Both the position numbers and the translations under genes were made by a program. A stretch of DNA of 64,000 bases from UBA2705 sp963977125 (lineage in GTDB: Bacteria; Pseudomonadota; Alphaproteobacteria; Micavibrionales; Micavibrionaceae). Below, in pieces: positions 27,150 to 34,909 of this stretch. Numbering within the stretch: position 1 is the first letter of the stretch; each line of letters opens with the position of its first letter. Where the stretch lies: positions 1 through 64,000 of the forward strand of contig CAXBNJ010000008.1 of assembly GCA_963977125.1 (NCBI GenBank). Direction: 5' to 3'. Under the pieces are notes generated by a model. It did no database searches and had not been told where the DNA came from. It worked only from the letters and a program-made list of their open reading frames with translations.

Positions 27150-29135
27150 ATGACGAAGTTTGAAGACTTCGGCCTTGAGCCGAACTTGCTTAAATCCCTA
27201 GAACATATGAACTACACAGCGCCTACGCCTATTCAGGCGCAAACCATCCCCTTGGCTCTTGATGGCCGCGACATATTGGGCTCAGCCCAAACCGGTACGG
27301 GTAAGACAGCCGCTTTTGCTATTCCACTGATTAATGCGCTTATGGGCTCAGACGAGGGCTCAGCTATTGTCCTAACGCCGACACGTGAACTTGGTAAACA
27401 AGTCATGGAAGTTATGCAGCAATTATTAGGCTCAAAAAGCTTCATCAACACCGCCTTTATTATTGGCGGCGAATCTATGGGCAAACAATTTGAACAGCTT
27501 AAACGCAATCCACGTTTAATCGTTGGAACGCCTGGCCGTATTAATGACCACCTAAAGCGCGGCACATTAAAACTTGATGACACACGTTTTCTGGTTCTTG
27601 ATGAAACGGACCGTATGCTTGATATGGGTTTCAGCATTCAACTTGATGCAATCGCTGAATATATGCCAAAAGGCAAACGTCAAACTTTGATGTTCTCAGC
27701 AACTATGCCGCATAACATTATGCGCCTCGCTGACCGTTACCTTACCAACCCAAAACGTATTGAAATTGGTGAGAGCAACGCAACAGCGAAAAACATTAAA
27801 CAAGAAGTATTACACGTTCAAAAAGACAAAAAATATACAACGCTTGTTAGCGAATTATCGACACGCGTAGGGACTATTCTTGTTTTCGTGAACACAAAGC
27901 GCGATACAGAAGCCCTTGCGAAAAAGCTTAAAGGCGACAGCTTCAGCACCGAAGCTATTCATGGTGATTTAAGACAGCATCGCCGCGAAAAAATCATTCG
28001 TAAATATCGTAATGAAGAATTCCGCGTTTTGATTGCAACTGATGTTATCGCTCGTGGCCTTGACGTACCGCATATTGCACACGTTATTAACTATGACCTA
28101 CCCATGATGCCTGAAGATTACATTCACCGTATTGGCCGTACTGCACGTGCGGGTGCCGATGGTGAAGCTTTATGCTTAATTACACCGCAAGATAACCGTC
28201 GTTGGACAGCTATTCAGCGTTTAATTAACCCAGAAAGCGCATCTGATCGCGGTAATTATGGCGAACGTCCACGCGGCAAGTCTGGTGGCCATTCAGGTGG
28301 TAAATCATTCGGTAACTCACGCAGTAACTCATATGGCGGCGGCAAGAAGACTTACGGTAAGAAAAACTTTGGTTCAAGTGAAGGCGGAAGCTGGAAGAAG
28401 AAACCATATGGCGAAGAGCGTAGCTCTGGGTACAAAGGCCGCGATGATCGTTCATCTGGCAATGGTAACTCGAACTACAAAGGCCATAGCGACCGTCCAC
28501 AAGGTAACGGCAGCTCAAACTATAAAGGTAAGAGCGATCGTCCTTTCGAGCGCAGCGCATCTAGCTATAGAGGTCGTGATGAGCGCCCACAAGGCAATGG
28601 TAACTCGAACTATAAAGGCAAGAGTGATCGTCCTTTCGAAGGCCGCGCGACAAGCAACTATAAAGGCCGCGATGAGCGTCCTCAAGGCAATGGCAGTTCA
28701 AACTACAAAGGTAAGAGCGACCGTCCATTCGAAAGCCGTGGATCATCAAGCAACTATAAAGGTCGCGATGATCGTCCACAAAGCAATGGTAACTCGAACT
28801 ATAAAGGTAAGAGCGATCGTCCTTTCGAAGGCCGCGCGACAAGCAACTATAAAGGTCGTGATGCTCGTCCACAGGGCAACGGCAGTTCAAACTATAAAGG
28901 TAAGAGCGACCGTCCTTTCGAAAGCCGTGGCTCATCAAGCAACTATAAAGGTCGCGATGATCGTCCACAAGGCAATGGTAACTCGACTTACAAAGGTAAG
29001 AGAGGCAGCGCTAGCGAAGCAGGTAGCAACCGCCCATTCGCTAAACGCAGCTCAGCTCCACAATCTTTTAAGAAAAAGATGGACCATGACGAGGCGCCTA
29101 AGCGCAAGACCCTAAAAATAGGTAAAGCGGCGTAA
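27150..29135 (+). CDS. DEAD-box RNA helicase with long repetitive basic tail
   Basis: ATP-dependent RNA helicase, 661 residues, nearest to the RhlE group. The core (about 1-370) has the Q motif (TAPTPIQAQTIP), Walker A AQTGTGKT, PTRELG, TPGR, DEAD-box variant LDETDRM (D-E-T-D instead of D-E-A-D), SAT, and motif VI HRIGRTARAG. The remaining 290 residues are a Gly/Ser/Arg/Lys tail of near-identical units (SNYKGKSDRPFE and YKGRDDRPQG), presumably RNA-binding and disordered. I start at the ATG at 27150, matching MTKFEDFGL-type starts; a GTG at 27132 is an alternative. It likely acts in ribosome assembly or mRNA decay, with the long leader hinting at cold control. Confidence 0.92.
   Translation: MTKFEDFGLEPNLLKSLEHMNYTAPTPIQAQTIPLALDGRDILGSAQTGTGKTAAFAIPLINALMGSDEGSAIVLTPTRELGKQVMEVMQQLLGSKSFINTAFIIGGESMGKQFEQLKRNPRLIVGTPGRINDHLKRGTLKLDDTRFLVLDETDRMLDMGFSIQLDAIAEYMPKGKRQTLMFSATMPHNIMRLADRYLTNPKRIEIGESNATAKNIKQEVLHVQKDKKYTTLVSELSTRVGTILVFVNTKRDTEALAKKLKGDSFSTEAIHGDLRQHRREKIIRKYRNEEFRVLIATDVIARGLDVPHIAHVINYDLPMMPEDYIHRIGRTARAGADGEALCLITPQDNRRWTAIQRLINPESASDRGNYGERPRGKSGGHSGGKSFGNSRSNSYGGGKKTYGKKNFGSSEGGSWKKKPYGEERSSGYKGRDDRSSGNGNSNYKGHSDRPQGNGSSNYKGKSDRPFERSASSYRGRDERPQGNGNSNYKGKSDRPFEGRATSNYKGRDERPQGNGSSNYKGKSDRPFESRGSSSNYKGRDDRPQSNGNSNYKGKSDRPFEGRATSNYKGRDARPQGNGSSNYKGKSDRPFESRGSSSNYKGRDDRPQGNGNSTYKGKRGSASEAGSNRPFAKRSSAPQSFKKKMDHDEAPKRKTLKIGKAA
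28593..28990 (+). repeat. 189-bp higher-order tandem repeat within the helicase gene
   Basis: The segment GGCAATGGTAACTCGA recurs at 28593, 28782 (first base A) and 28971, exactly 189 bases apart. Each unit contains two subunits of 93 and 96 bases coding 31 and 32 residues, one with EGRATSNY and one with ESRGSSSNY. The third unit is cut short. Earlier, more degenerate copies lie between about 28430 and 28590. Confidence 0.85.
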
Positions 29136-29156
29136 GTAAACAGCCACAATAAAATA

Positions 29157-29190
29157 CAAAAAGCCCCAGAAATCATCTGGGGCTTTTTTT
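29157..29190. terminator. Bidirectional terminator
   Basis: Stem AAAAGCCCCAG and CTGGGGCTTTT with a seven-base loop and a T run on each side, between the convergent helicase and TauD-like genes. Confidence 0.9.
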
Positions 29191-29226
29191 ATTGTGATAG
29201 TCTTTGAACTTAAACAGACTGCGGCG

Positions 29227-30306
29227 CTATACGGGCCTCAAAGCATCTGTCTTAAATTGTCCTGCCATAGAGGCATAGACCTTTCGGCTTCCCTCATAAG
29301 ATTCACGACCATGGCCGTATTTAATATTATCGACAAGCAGAATATCCGTTGGCTTATAATAACGGCCTTCACGCGTTTGCAGAAAAGCTTGAAGCAAGAT
29401 CGCTGTCTCAGTTTTTGTTAGCTCTTCATCATCCGGGCCAATCAGGTATCGTCTGTATCCATTGTAAATTGTCGGCTCATCAAGAGCGATGCGAGGAAAT
29501 AACATGTAGCGTTCACCATCGCGCTCATCAACTTTAAAAGCAGGAATATTTATTGTCGTCATTAACGTATGAAAAACACGGTCTCCGTCAACTTCCTCTT
29601 TCCACCAACACTCATCAAACTGATCGCTAGCCGCCTTACAATTATTCAAAGCCTGATCTAAACACTTCGTACCGAAGCGTTCTTGCCATGAACGGAAATA
29701 ATTTTGATCTTTCTGCGGGTGATCCTCATCTAGAAAACCAGTAATAATTGTGAATCCACCAGCCTCCATTTTCTCAAGGAGCTGCTCACCTTCAGGGCCA
29801 CAATTGCGGATATAGTCTTCCACCCTTTTAGCCGAGTGAACGAATGTTCTACCGCCATGTCCATCTTGTGTGGTGGCTTCACAAAAAAACATCAATCTTA
29901 AAGGCATTGAATGTTGATATAAAATTTCATTATGGGGTAAGAGGAATAGATCTTTTGGGTAATCATCTGTGTCACGCATCGCGGGGGAAACCGTTTTTAA
30001 ATTTGTGCGGCCACTGACATTCCCACCCCATTTAAATTGCTCATCATGGCCAAAGCCAAGGCCGTGCAGAATATGATCAGCTAGTTTTTCTGGATCAGCA
30101 TCCAGACCAGAATTTATAATATGCAGCGCGCCCGTTTTATTAAATTGATCTCTAATTTGACCAAGTTTGGCTTCATTCAGCTGCCCCTGTGCATCAAATA
30201 TATGCATTGGAAAAGATACGTCTTTCCAGTCTGATTTATATTCAGGGTAATGGAATCTCTGACCTTCTGGAGGGTTGGCAACAGTATTAAAGTTAATTTT
30301 ATGCAT
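29227..30306 (-). CDS. TauD/TfdA-type Fe(II)/2-oxoglutarate oxygenase, intact metal site
   Basis: A 359-residue cytoplasmic oxygenase that should couple 2-oxoglutarate decarboxylation to hydroxylation of an unknown substrate. The facial triad appears intact: His and Glu in LLPHNEILYQ (near residue 128) and the distal His in NIKYGHGRESYEG, with the following Arg holding 2-oxoglutarate. GGRTFVHSAKRV after the first motif is the usual TauD-type strand. It lies 17 bases after a homologous gene with the same layout, evidently a tandem duplication, and is transcribed with it. The substrate could be a sulfonate, a quaternary amine or an amino acid; nothing nearby settles this. Confidence 0.85.
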   Translation of the reverse strand: MHKINFNTVANPPEGQRFHYPEYKSDWKDVSFPMHIFDAQGQLNEAKLGQIRDQFNKTGALHIINSGLDADPEKLADHILHGLGFGHDEQFKWGGNVSGRTNLKTVSPAMRDTDDYPKDLFLLPHNEILYQHSMPLRLMFFCEATTQDGHGGRTFVHSAKRVEDYIRNCGPEGEQLLEKMEAGGFTIITGFLDEDHPQKDQNYFRSWQERFGTKCLDQALNNCKAASDQFDECWWKEEVDGDRVFHTLMTTINIPAFKVDERDGERYMLFPRIALDEPTIYNGYRRYLIGPDDEELTKTETAILLQAFLQTREGRYYKPTDILLVDNIKYGHGRESYEGSRKVYASMAGQFKTDALRPV

Positions 30307-30323
30307 TTTAAAAAACTCTTTTT

Positions 30324-31259
30324 TTAAATTGTTTCGAAACCAGCCATGCTCAGTAAAATTTCACGTTTTCCCTGATATGGCTCCCTAGAGTGGCCGTAAC
30401 GGATATTATCCATTAGAATTAAATCTCCTTGCTTCAGCGCCGCCCCTTCTTTGGTTGCGTTATAAGCATTCCTAAGTATTTGTAGCTCTGCGGCAGACAA
30501 GTCACGACCATCCCCGAGCGGAAATCGTCTAAAGCCATTAATTGCACTTGGCCCATTGGCCGCAATACGAGGAAAGCGCAGGTAATCATTTCCATCTCGG
30601 CTGTCTTTGAATACACTAGACAAGGTAATACGTGTCATAAGGACGTCATGATCACCATCTTTTTTCCACCAACATTCGTCATATTTTTCTATCTGTGATG
30701 AGACGCTTTGCAATGCATGTGCAGGGTCTTCAGTCTCGCACACTTCCTGCCAAGATTTAAAATAGTTATCACTTTTCTGCGGATGGTTTTTATCTAAGAA
30801 GCCAACTTCTATCGTCATGCCATATTTTGCGATCTTATCGTAAAGTTTGGTGCCTTGGTCGCCCTGCGCACAGATAAAATCTGTAACTTTGCTTGCAGAA
30901 TGCACATTAATACGTCCACCAGATTCAGGTTGAATACTGTGGAAAAACAAAACTCTATTCGGAAAACTTCGCTGATATTGAATTTCATTATTGGGCAGTA
31001 AAAATAAATGGGCAGGGTAGTGATCCATCCTGCGCAAGCCTTTTTCAGCCCATTTTTCTTGCCAGTTTTTTGATGTTCGTCCACCCTCATAAAACTGCTC
31101 TTCTTCGCTAAACCCCAAATTGGGTAAATACGCCAAAAGCTCATTACCATGGGCTACGCCTGTGTTTTTAATACACATGGCGCCGCATTGGTTGAAAATC
31201 TCTTTTACAGGTAAAGTTCCGAGTAACTTCGTATTGCCCTGGATATCTATATTTAGCAT
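30324..31259 (-). CDS. TauD-like paralogue lacking one metal-ligand His
   Basis: A 311-residue paralogue of the following gene, sharing the same blocks in the same order (LLPNNEIQYQ, GGRINVHSASKV, GFLDKNHPQKSDNYF, NIRYGHSREPYQG). The His of the HxE metal motif is Asn here: codon 30990-30992 reads AAT on the coding strand where the paralogue has CAT. The Glu, the distal His and the 2-oxoglutarate Arg remain. It is the first gene of the pair, behind a near-perfect promoter, so it is expressed. It may be an inactive or altered partner, perhaps in a heteromer with its paralogue, or a oxygenase with altered metal binding. Confidence 0.8.
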   Translation of the reverse strand: MLNIDIQGNTKLLGTLPVKEIFNQCGAMCIKNTGVAHGNELLAYLPNLGFSEEEQFYEGGRTSKNWQEKWAEKGLRRMDHYPAHLFLLPNNEIQYQRSFPNRVLFFHSIQPESGGRINVHSASKVTDFICAQGDQGTKLYDKIAKYGMTIEVGFLDKNHPQKSDNYFKSWQEVCETEDPAHALQSVSSQIEKYDECWWKKDGDHDVLMTRITLSSVFKDSRDGNDYLRFPRIAANGPSAINGFRRFPLGDGRDLSAAELQILRNAYNATKEGAALKQGDLILMDNIRYGHSREPYQGKREILLSMAGFETI

Positions 31260-31287
31260 TTCACTACATCTTTATTTAACATAAGCA

Positions 31288-31316
31288 TTTATAGGGCACA
31301 CGCCGTGTTATGTCAA
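31288..31316 (-). promoter_or_regulatory. Promoter of the tandem oxygenase operon
   Basis: On the minus strand: TTGACA (31316-31311), a 17-base spacer and TATAAA (31293-31288). It gives a leader of about 20 bases before the ATG at 31259. The extended -35 TTGACATAACAC is the same as at 22412. Confidence 0.8.
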
Positions 31317-31341
31317 TACATAAGTGTGGTAAACTGACAAG

Positions 31342-33870
31342 CTAAGCCATTTTAAAATCCGCAACGATATATTGTGTCCTGCAGGAATCCCGATAACCAT
31401 CATAATCCATTGGCTCGGCCAATGCAGCGGCCTTATTGAAGCTTAAATTTGGCGTTGCGCCACCTTTGCCGATATGGAAGGCGCTGATTTTTGCGCTATT
31501 ATCCGCCTTAATCTGGGTGGCCAATTCGCTCGTGATCTTTTCCCAGTTTTGCGCATTAAAATGTCCTGAGAGCGATTCTAAGCTATCAAAAACAAGCTCA
31601 TCTTGTTCTCCACGCCATGCCCAGCTCTGCCCAATAATCTCATCGGTTTTTTTATGGGCGACCACATAAAAACCGCCTTGCTCTGACAAGAACCCATGCT
31701 TGGCGCAATCAGCGCCCGCATTAGCCAAATGCTGACAGCAATTGGTGAATTCACCAAGCAATAGCCCGCGCATATCGCCATCTGGTAGTTTATAAAAATG
31801 ATAATCTGGTTTATCAAAGACCGCGCCGTCAATTTTTATATCAGGGATGCGTCCTTGCACTTTTTTTCGGTCATTTTCAGCAAAGAGTTTTTTGTATTTA
31901 TTAACCTGCTTCACCGCATCGTTAAATTCAGGCTCATCCCAATTAAAATCGAAACAAGCCGCAGCCAGATTGGGGTGTTTTGTCGCATCTTTATAGACAA
32001 ATTGCGCTACCTGATCTTTTGTTTTAGTAAGTGACCAGCCTTTACCATCGACTGATTTCGCTGGCTGCGCCAAACGATCCGCAAATTTAACCAACCGCGC
32101 CATCTTTGGGCCCTGGCTTAAAACTGCATCGCCCCACGCTTTGTAATCAATACCGCCTGATACAGGAATATCTATAAATTGCGCACAATCATGTAAAGGC
32201 TGTTTACCCGCTTCGCCCCATTTTTGTAAATAGCGCAAGACGCGATCTTCAGTTCTAAATAATGTGCTGATATTATGCGTATATTTCGCGCCAATCTGGT
32301 TGTTATAGCCCTCTGTATTGAGCATCGCCTCTACAGCGAGATAGGTTTTGAGTTTGAAGTCATTGGGGTTTTTATCAAACAGAAATCTCGGGGGATTAAA
32401 GTTCTTATGTAGGCGCTTCCATGTTTTATATTTCGTATATGTTTCATTTTTCGCAAGGTATTTTTGCTCAAGAGAAGGAGCGTGCTGCACCAATAAATCG
32501 ACAACATCATAATGACCATTTTTTACAGCTGAGAGAATCGAAGAATCATTAAACGTATGAATATCAGCACCATTTTCAATAAGTAGCTTCACCGCGTCGT
32601 AATGACCATTTTGCGCAGCCTTATACAGAGTAACGTCACCACCGACATGAATATCAGCGCCGTTTTTTATGAGTAGTTTCATTATATCAAGATGACCCTT
32701 TACCGCGGCACCGCACAGCGCATCATCACCACACGCATGAATATGAGCATCATTCGCTATAAGCAGTTCAACCACATCATAATAACCATTTTGGGCCGCT
32801 ATGCGTAGCGGATAATCATTATAAGCATGAATATTAGAGTTGTTTTCTAAGAGCAACTTCACCACATCATAATGGCCTTTTTCCGCCGCTATGCGTAGCG
32901 CACAATCATCATCAGCATGAATATTAGCATTATTTTCTAAGAGCAAACCCACCACATCACAATAACCATTTGCCGCGGCAAAGCGTAGCGCGTAATCACC
33001 ACCAGCATGGATATTAGCGCCCTTATCAATCAGCAGCGCCACCACATTATAATGGCCATTTTCCGCAGCTAAGCGTAGCGCAGAATCATCATCAGCATGA
33101 ATATTGGCGCCCTTATCAATCAGCAGCGCCACCACATCATAATGGCCATTCGCCGCTGCCAAACGTAGCGCAGAATCATTACCGCTATGGACGCTGACGC
33201 CTTTATCAAGCAGTAGCTTAACTATATCATAATCACCGTTATGGGCGACCCCATGTAACGTAACACCATCAAGAACATGAACATTTGCACCGTTCTTGAT
33301 CAAAAGTTTCACAACATCAATATGACCATTTACCGCAGCAAGGCGAAATGCGACATCATCAAGCGTATGAATATCTGCACCATGCGTGATGAGCATTTCC
33401 ACGATATCATAACTGCCCTTTTCGGAAGCCAAACGAAGCGCCGCGTCATTATTCGCATGAATATCAGTGCCCGATTCAATCAAGGCTTTAAGTTTAGCCG
33501 GGTCATTTTCTTCGATCGCCCTGTTAAGCTCTGTGCGATCATATTTCTTTTTAGGGAAAGCCCGCACAACCGCATCGTAAGTCAGCGCGCCCTGTTTGGG
33601 TTTCACTTTTTGGGTCTTCATCTCAGCAAGCACGGCCTCCATATGGGTTTGACCTTTTTCGGCATGCTGCATAAGAACATCAACACCAATATCGCCCTTT
33701 TTCTGCGCGAGATTCATCGCCAAAACTGGTAAATTTTTTCTTAGCCAGACTATATAGGATTCAATGCTTACATCAGACTGTTTGAGAGAAGCCTGTTGTT
33801 GGTAGCGCTCTATCGCGCTGATCGCCTGCGTAATCGCAGCGGGTTTGTTGCTAATCGTTTGTTCTGGCAT
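31342..33870 (-). CDS. Large ankyrin-repeat protein with C-terminal CCQH domain
   Basis: An 842-residue protein. After a helical N-terminus (about 110 residues) come roughly 12 ankyrin repeats of 33 residues (about 130-515), recognisable by GHYDVVKLLLENGADIH units, coded by a 99-base periodicity on the DNA. The C-terminal part (about 530-842) has LGEFTNCCQHLANAGADCAKHG and IGQSWAWR near its end, then VFDSLE. That CCQH pattern recurs in bacterial proteins of unknown, possibly PcfJ-like, function, a link I hold loosely. There is no signal peptide. I start at 33870; an upstream ATG at 33978 would add 36 unconvincing residues. Ankyrin proteins commonly bind other proteins, sometimes host ones. 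It follows no operon. Confidence 0.75.
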   Translation of the reverse strand: MPEQTISNKPAAITQAISAIERYQQQASLKQSDVSIESYIVWLRKNLPVLAMNLAQKKGDIGVDVLMQHAEKGQTHMEAVLAEMKTQKVKPKQGALTYDAVVRAFPKKKYDRTELNRAIEENDPAKLKALIESGTDIHANNDAALRLASEKGSYDIVEMLITHGADIHTLDDVAFRLAAVNGHIDVVKLLIKNGANVHVLDGVTLHGVAHNGDYDIVKLLLDKGVSVHSGNDSALRLAAANGHYDVVALLIDKGANIHADDDSALRLAAENGHYNVVALLIDKGANIHAGGDYALRFAAANGYCDVVGLLLENNANIHADDDCALRIAAEKGHYDVVKLLLENNSNIHAYNDYPLRIAAQNGYYDVVELLIANDAHIHACGDDALCGAAVKGHLDIMKLLIKNGADIHVGGDVTLYKAAQNGHYDAVKLLIENGADIHTFNDSSILSAVKNGHYDVVDLLVQHAPSLEQKYLAKNETYTKYKTWKRLHKNFNPPRFLFDKNPNDFKLKTYLAVEAMLNTEGYNNQIGAKYTHNISTLFRTEDRVLRYLQKWGEAGKQPLHDCAQFIDIPVSGGIDYKAWGDAVLSQGPKMARLVKFADRLAQPAKSVDGKGWSLTKTKDQVAQFVYKDATKHPNLAAACFDFNWDEPEFNDAVKQVNKYKKLFAENDRKKVQGRIPDIKIDGAVFDKPDYHFYKLPDGDMRGLLLGEFTNCCQHLANAGADCAKHGFLSEQGGFYVVAHKKTDEIIGQSWAWRGEQDELVFDSLESLSGHFNAQNWEKITSELATQIKADNSAKISAFHIGKGGATPNLSFNKAAALAEPMDYDGYRDSCRTQYIVADFKMA

Positions 33871-34029
33871 GTCCCTGTATACCTTATATATATCTTTTAT
33901 ATATATTTTTTTATTTTTTATAATACCCATTGTGCATAGACATAACCACGAGTCAATCCTTACGGTTTTATTTATCATAAAAAATAAAGCACATATTGAA
34001 TTCAGTGTTTTGATCTGCTACAAAATCCT

Positions 34030-34164
34030 ATGTTTGGATTAATCAAAAAACCATCTAAGAAACTCTTTTGGGCTTGGATCACTTACCAAGCGGTCAAAGG
34101 TACGCTAACGACCTCATTAATTTGGGTGCCGTTAATCTATGCATGGCTGCACACTCGGGGCTAA
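34030..34164 (+). CDS. 44-residue basic membrane microprotein
   Basis: This short frame starts MFGLIKKPSKKLFWAWITYQ, has a hydrophobic helix (LTTSLIWVPLIYAWL) and ends HTRG. The amphipathic basic head plus one membrane span is typical of real bacterial microproteins. It lies 30 bases before the pentapeptide gene in the same direction. No good ribosome binding site is seen. Function unknown. Confidence 0.45.
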   Translation: MFGLIKKPSKKLFWAWITYQAVKGTLTTSLIWVPLIYAWLHTRG

Positions 34165-34194
34165 ACCATAAACACTAAGCCATAAAGCTGACCC

Positions 34195-34773
34195 ATGACT
34201 TTTAAAAACAAAACACATAGCGAGCAAAACTTTAATATGCTCACTTTACCTCAGCATAATCTCGCCCATAAAGAGTTCACAGAGTGCCTATTTGAAAAAT
34301 GTGATTTTAGTGAGGCTGATTTATCGCATAGCTATTTTGTAAATTGCCAGTTTATCGCTTGTAACCTATCAAACATCAAAGTCGATGAATGCCGCCTGCA
34401 TGGCGTAAGCTTTAAGGATTGTAAGCTATTTGGCATTAACTTCTCAGCGCTGCATAATTTTTCAATTGATTTTAAATTTGAAGCGTGCAGCCTGTTTTCG
34501 TGCAGCTTTAGCGATATGGATATTAAAGCCAGCATATTCACAGGCAGTATTATCCGTGAGAGTGATTTCATCAATTGCAACCTAACGCACGCTAACTTCA
34601 CACATGCCGATTTACAGGGCAGTAGCTTTCGTAATGCACGCTTACAGCAAGCCGATTTTACAGGCGCGCATAATTACTATATTGACCCGACCCAGAACAA
34701 TATTAGAAAAGCCAAATTTTCAACGCCAGAGGTCTTAACCTTATTGGCGGGGTTTCAAATAGAGATCGATTAA
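34195..34773 (+). CDS. Pentapeptide-repeat protein
   Basis: A 192-residue protein made largely of A(D/N)LXX-type pentapeptides, for example CDFSEADLSHSYF, NCNLTHANFTHADLQGSSF and NARLQQADFTGA. These fold into a right-handed square beta-helix. It ends with NYYIDPTQNNIRKAKFS, a tail seen in Qnr/MfpA-like members. Some such proteins mimic DNA and shield gyrase, but most have no known role, so gyrase protection is only one possibility. There is no signal peptide; it should be cytoplasmic. Confidence 0.85.
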   Translation: MTFKNKTHSEQNFNMLTLPQHNLAHKEFTECLFEKCDFSEADLSHSYFVNCQFIACNLSNIKVDECRLHGVSFKDCKLFGINFSALHNFSIDFKFEACSLFSCSFSDMDIKASIFTGSIIRESDFINCNLTHANFTHADLQGSSFRNARLQQADFTGAHNYYIDPTQNNIRKAKFSTPEVLTLLAGFQIEID

Positions 34774-34909
34774 GACTTACCTCCCTTAAGCTGTGCTAAT
34801 AAAAAAGAGAAAACAGGTGATTTTTCTTGCGTAATTAACTATCATGTAGTCTATAGAGTTCTGAACTAATCATTCTTTATCAAAGTTTTACATGGCAAAG
34901 AGGGCTTAC

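Noticed and set aside
28225..29115. Long open frames opposite to and in another register of the helicase tail.
   Set aside because: They are produced by the repetitive coding sequence of the real gene; the encoded proteins are monotone repeats without a domain.
32331..33732. Open frames opposite the ankyrin region.
   Set aside because: The regular 99-base repeats create them; no start signals.
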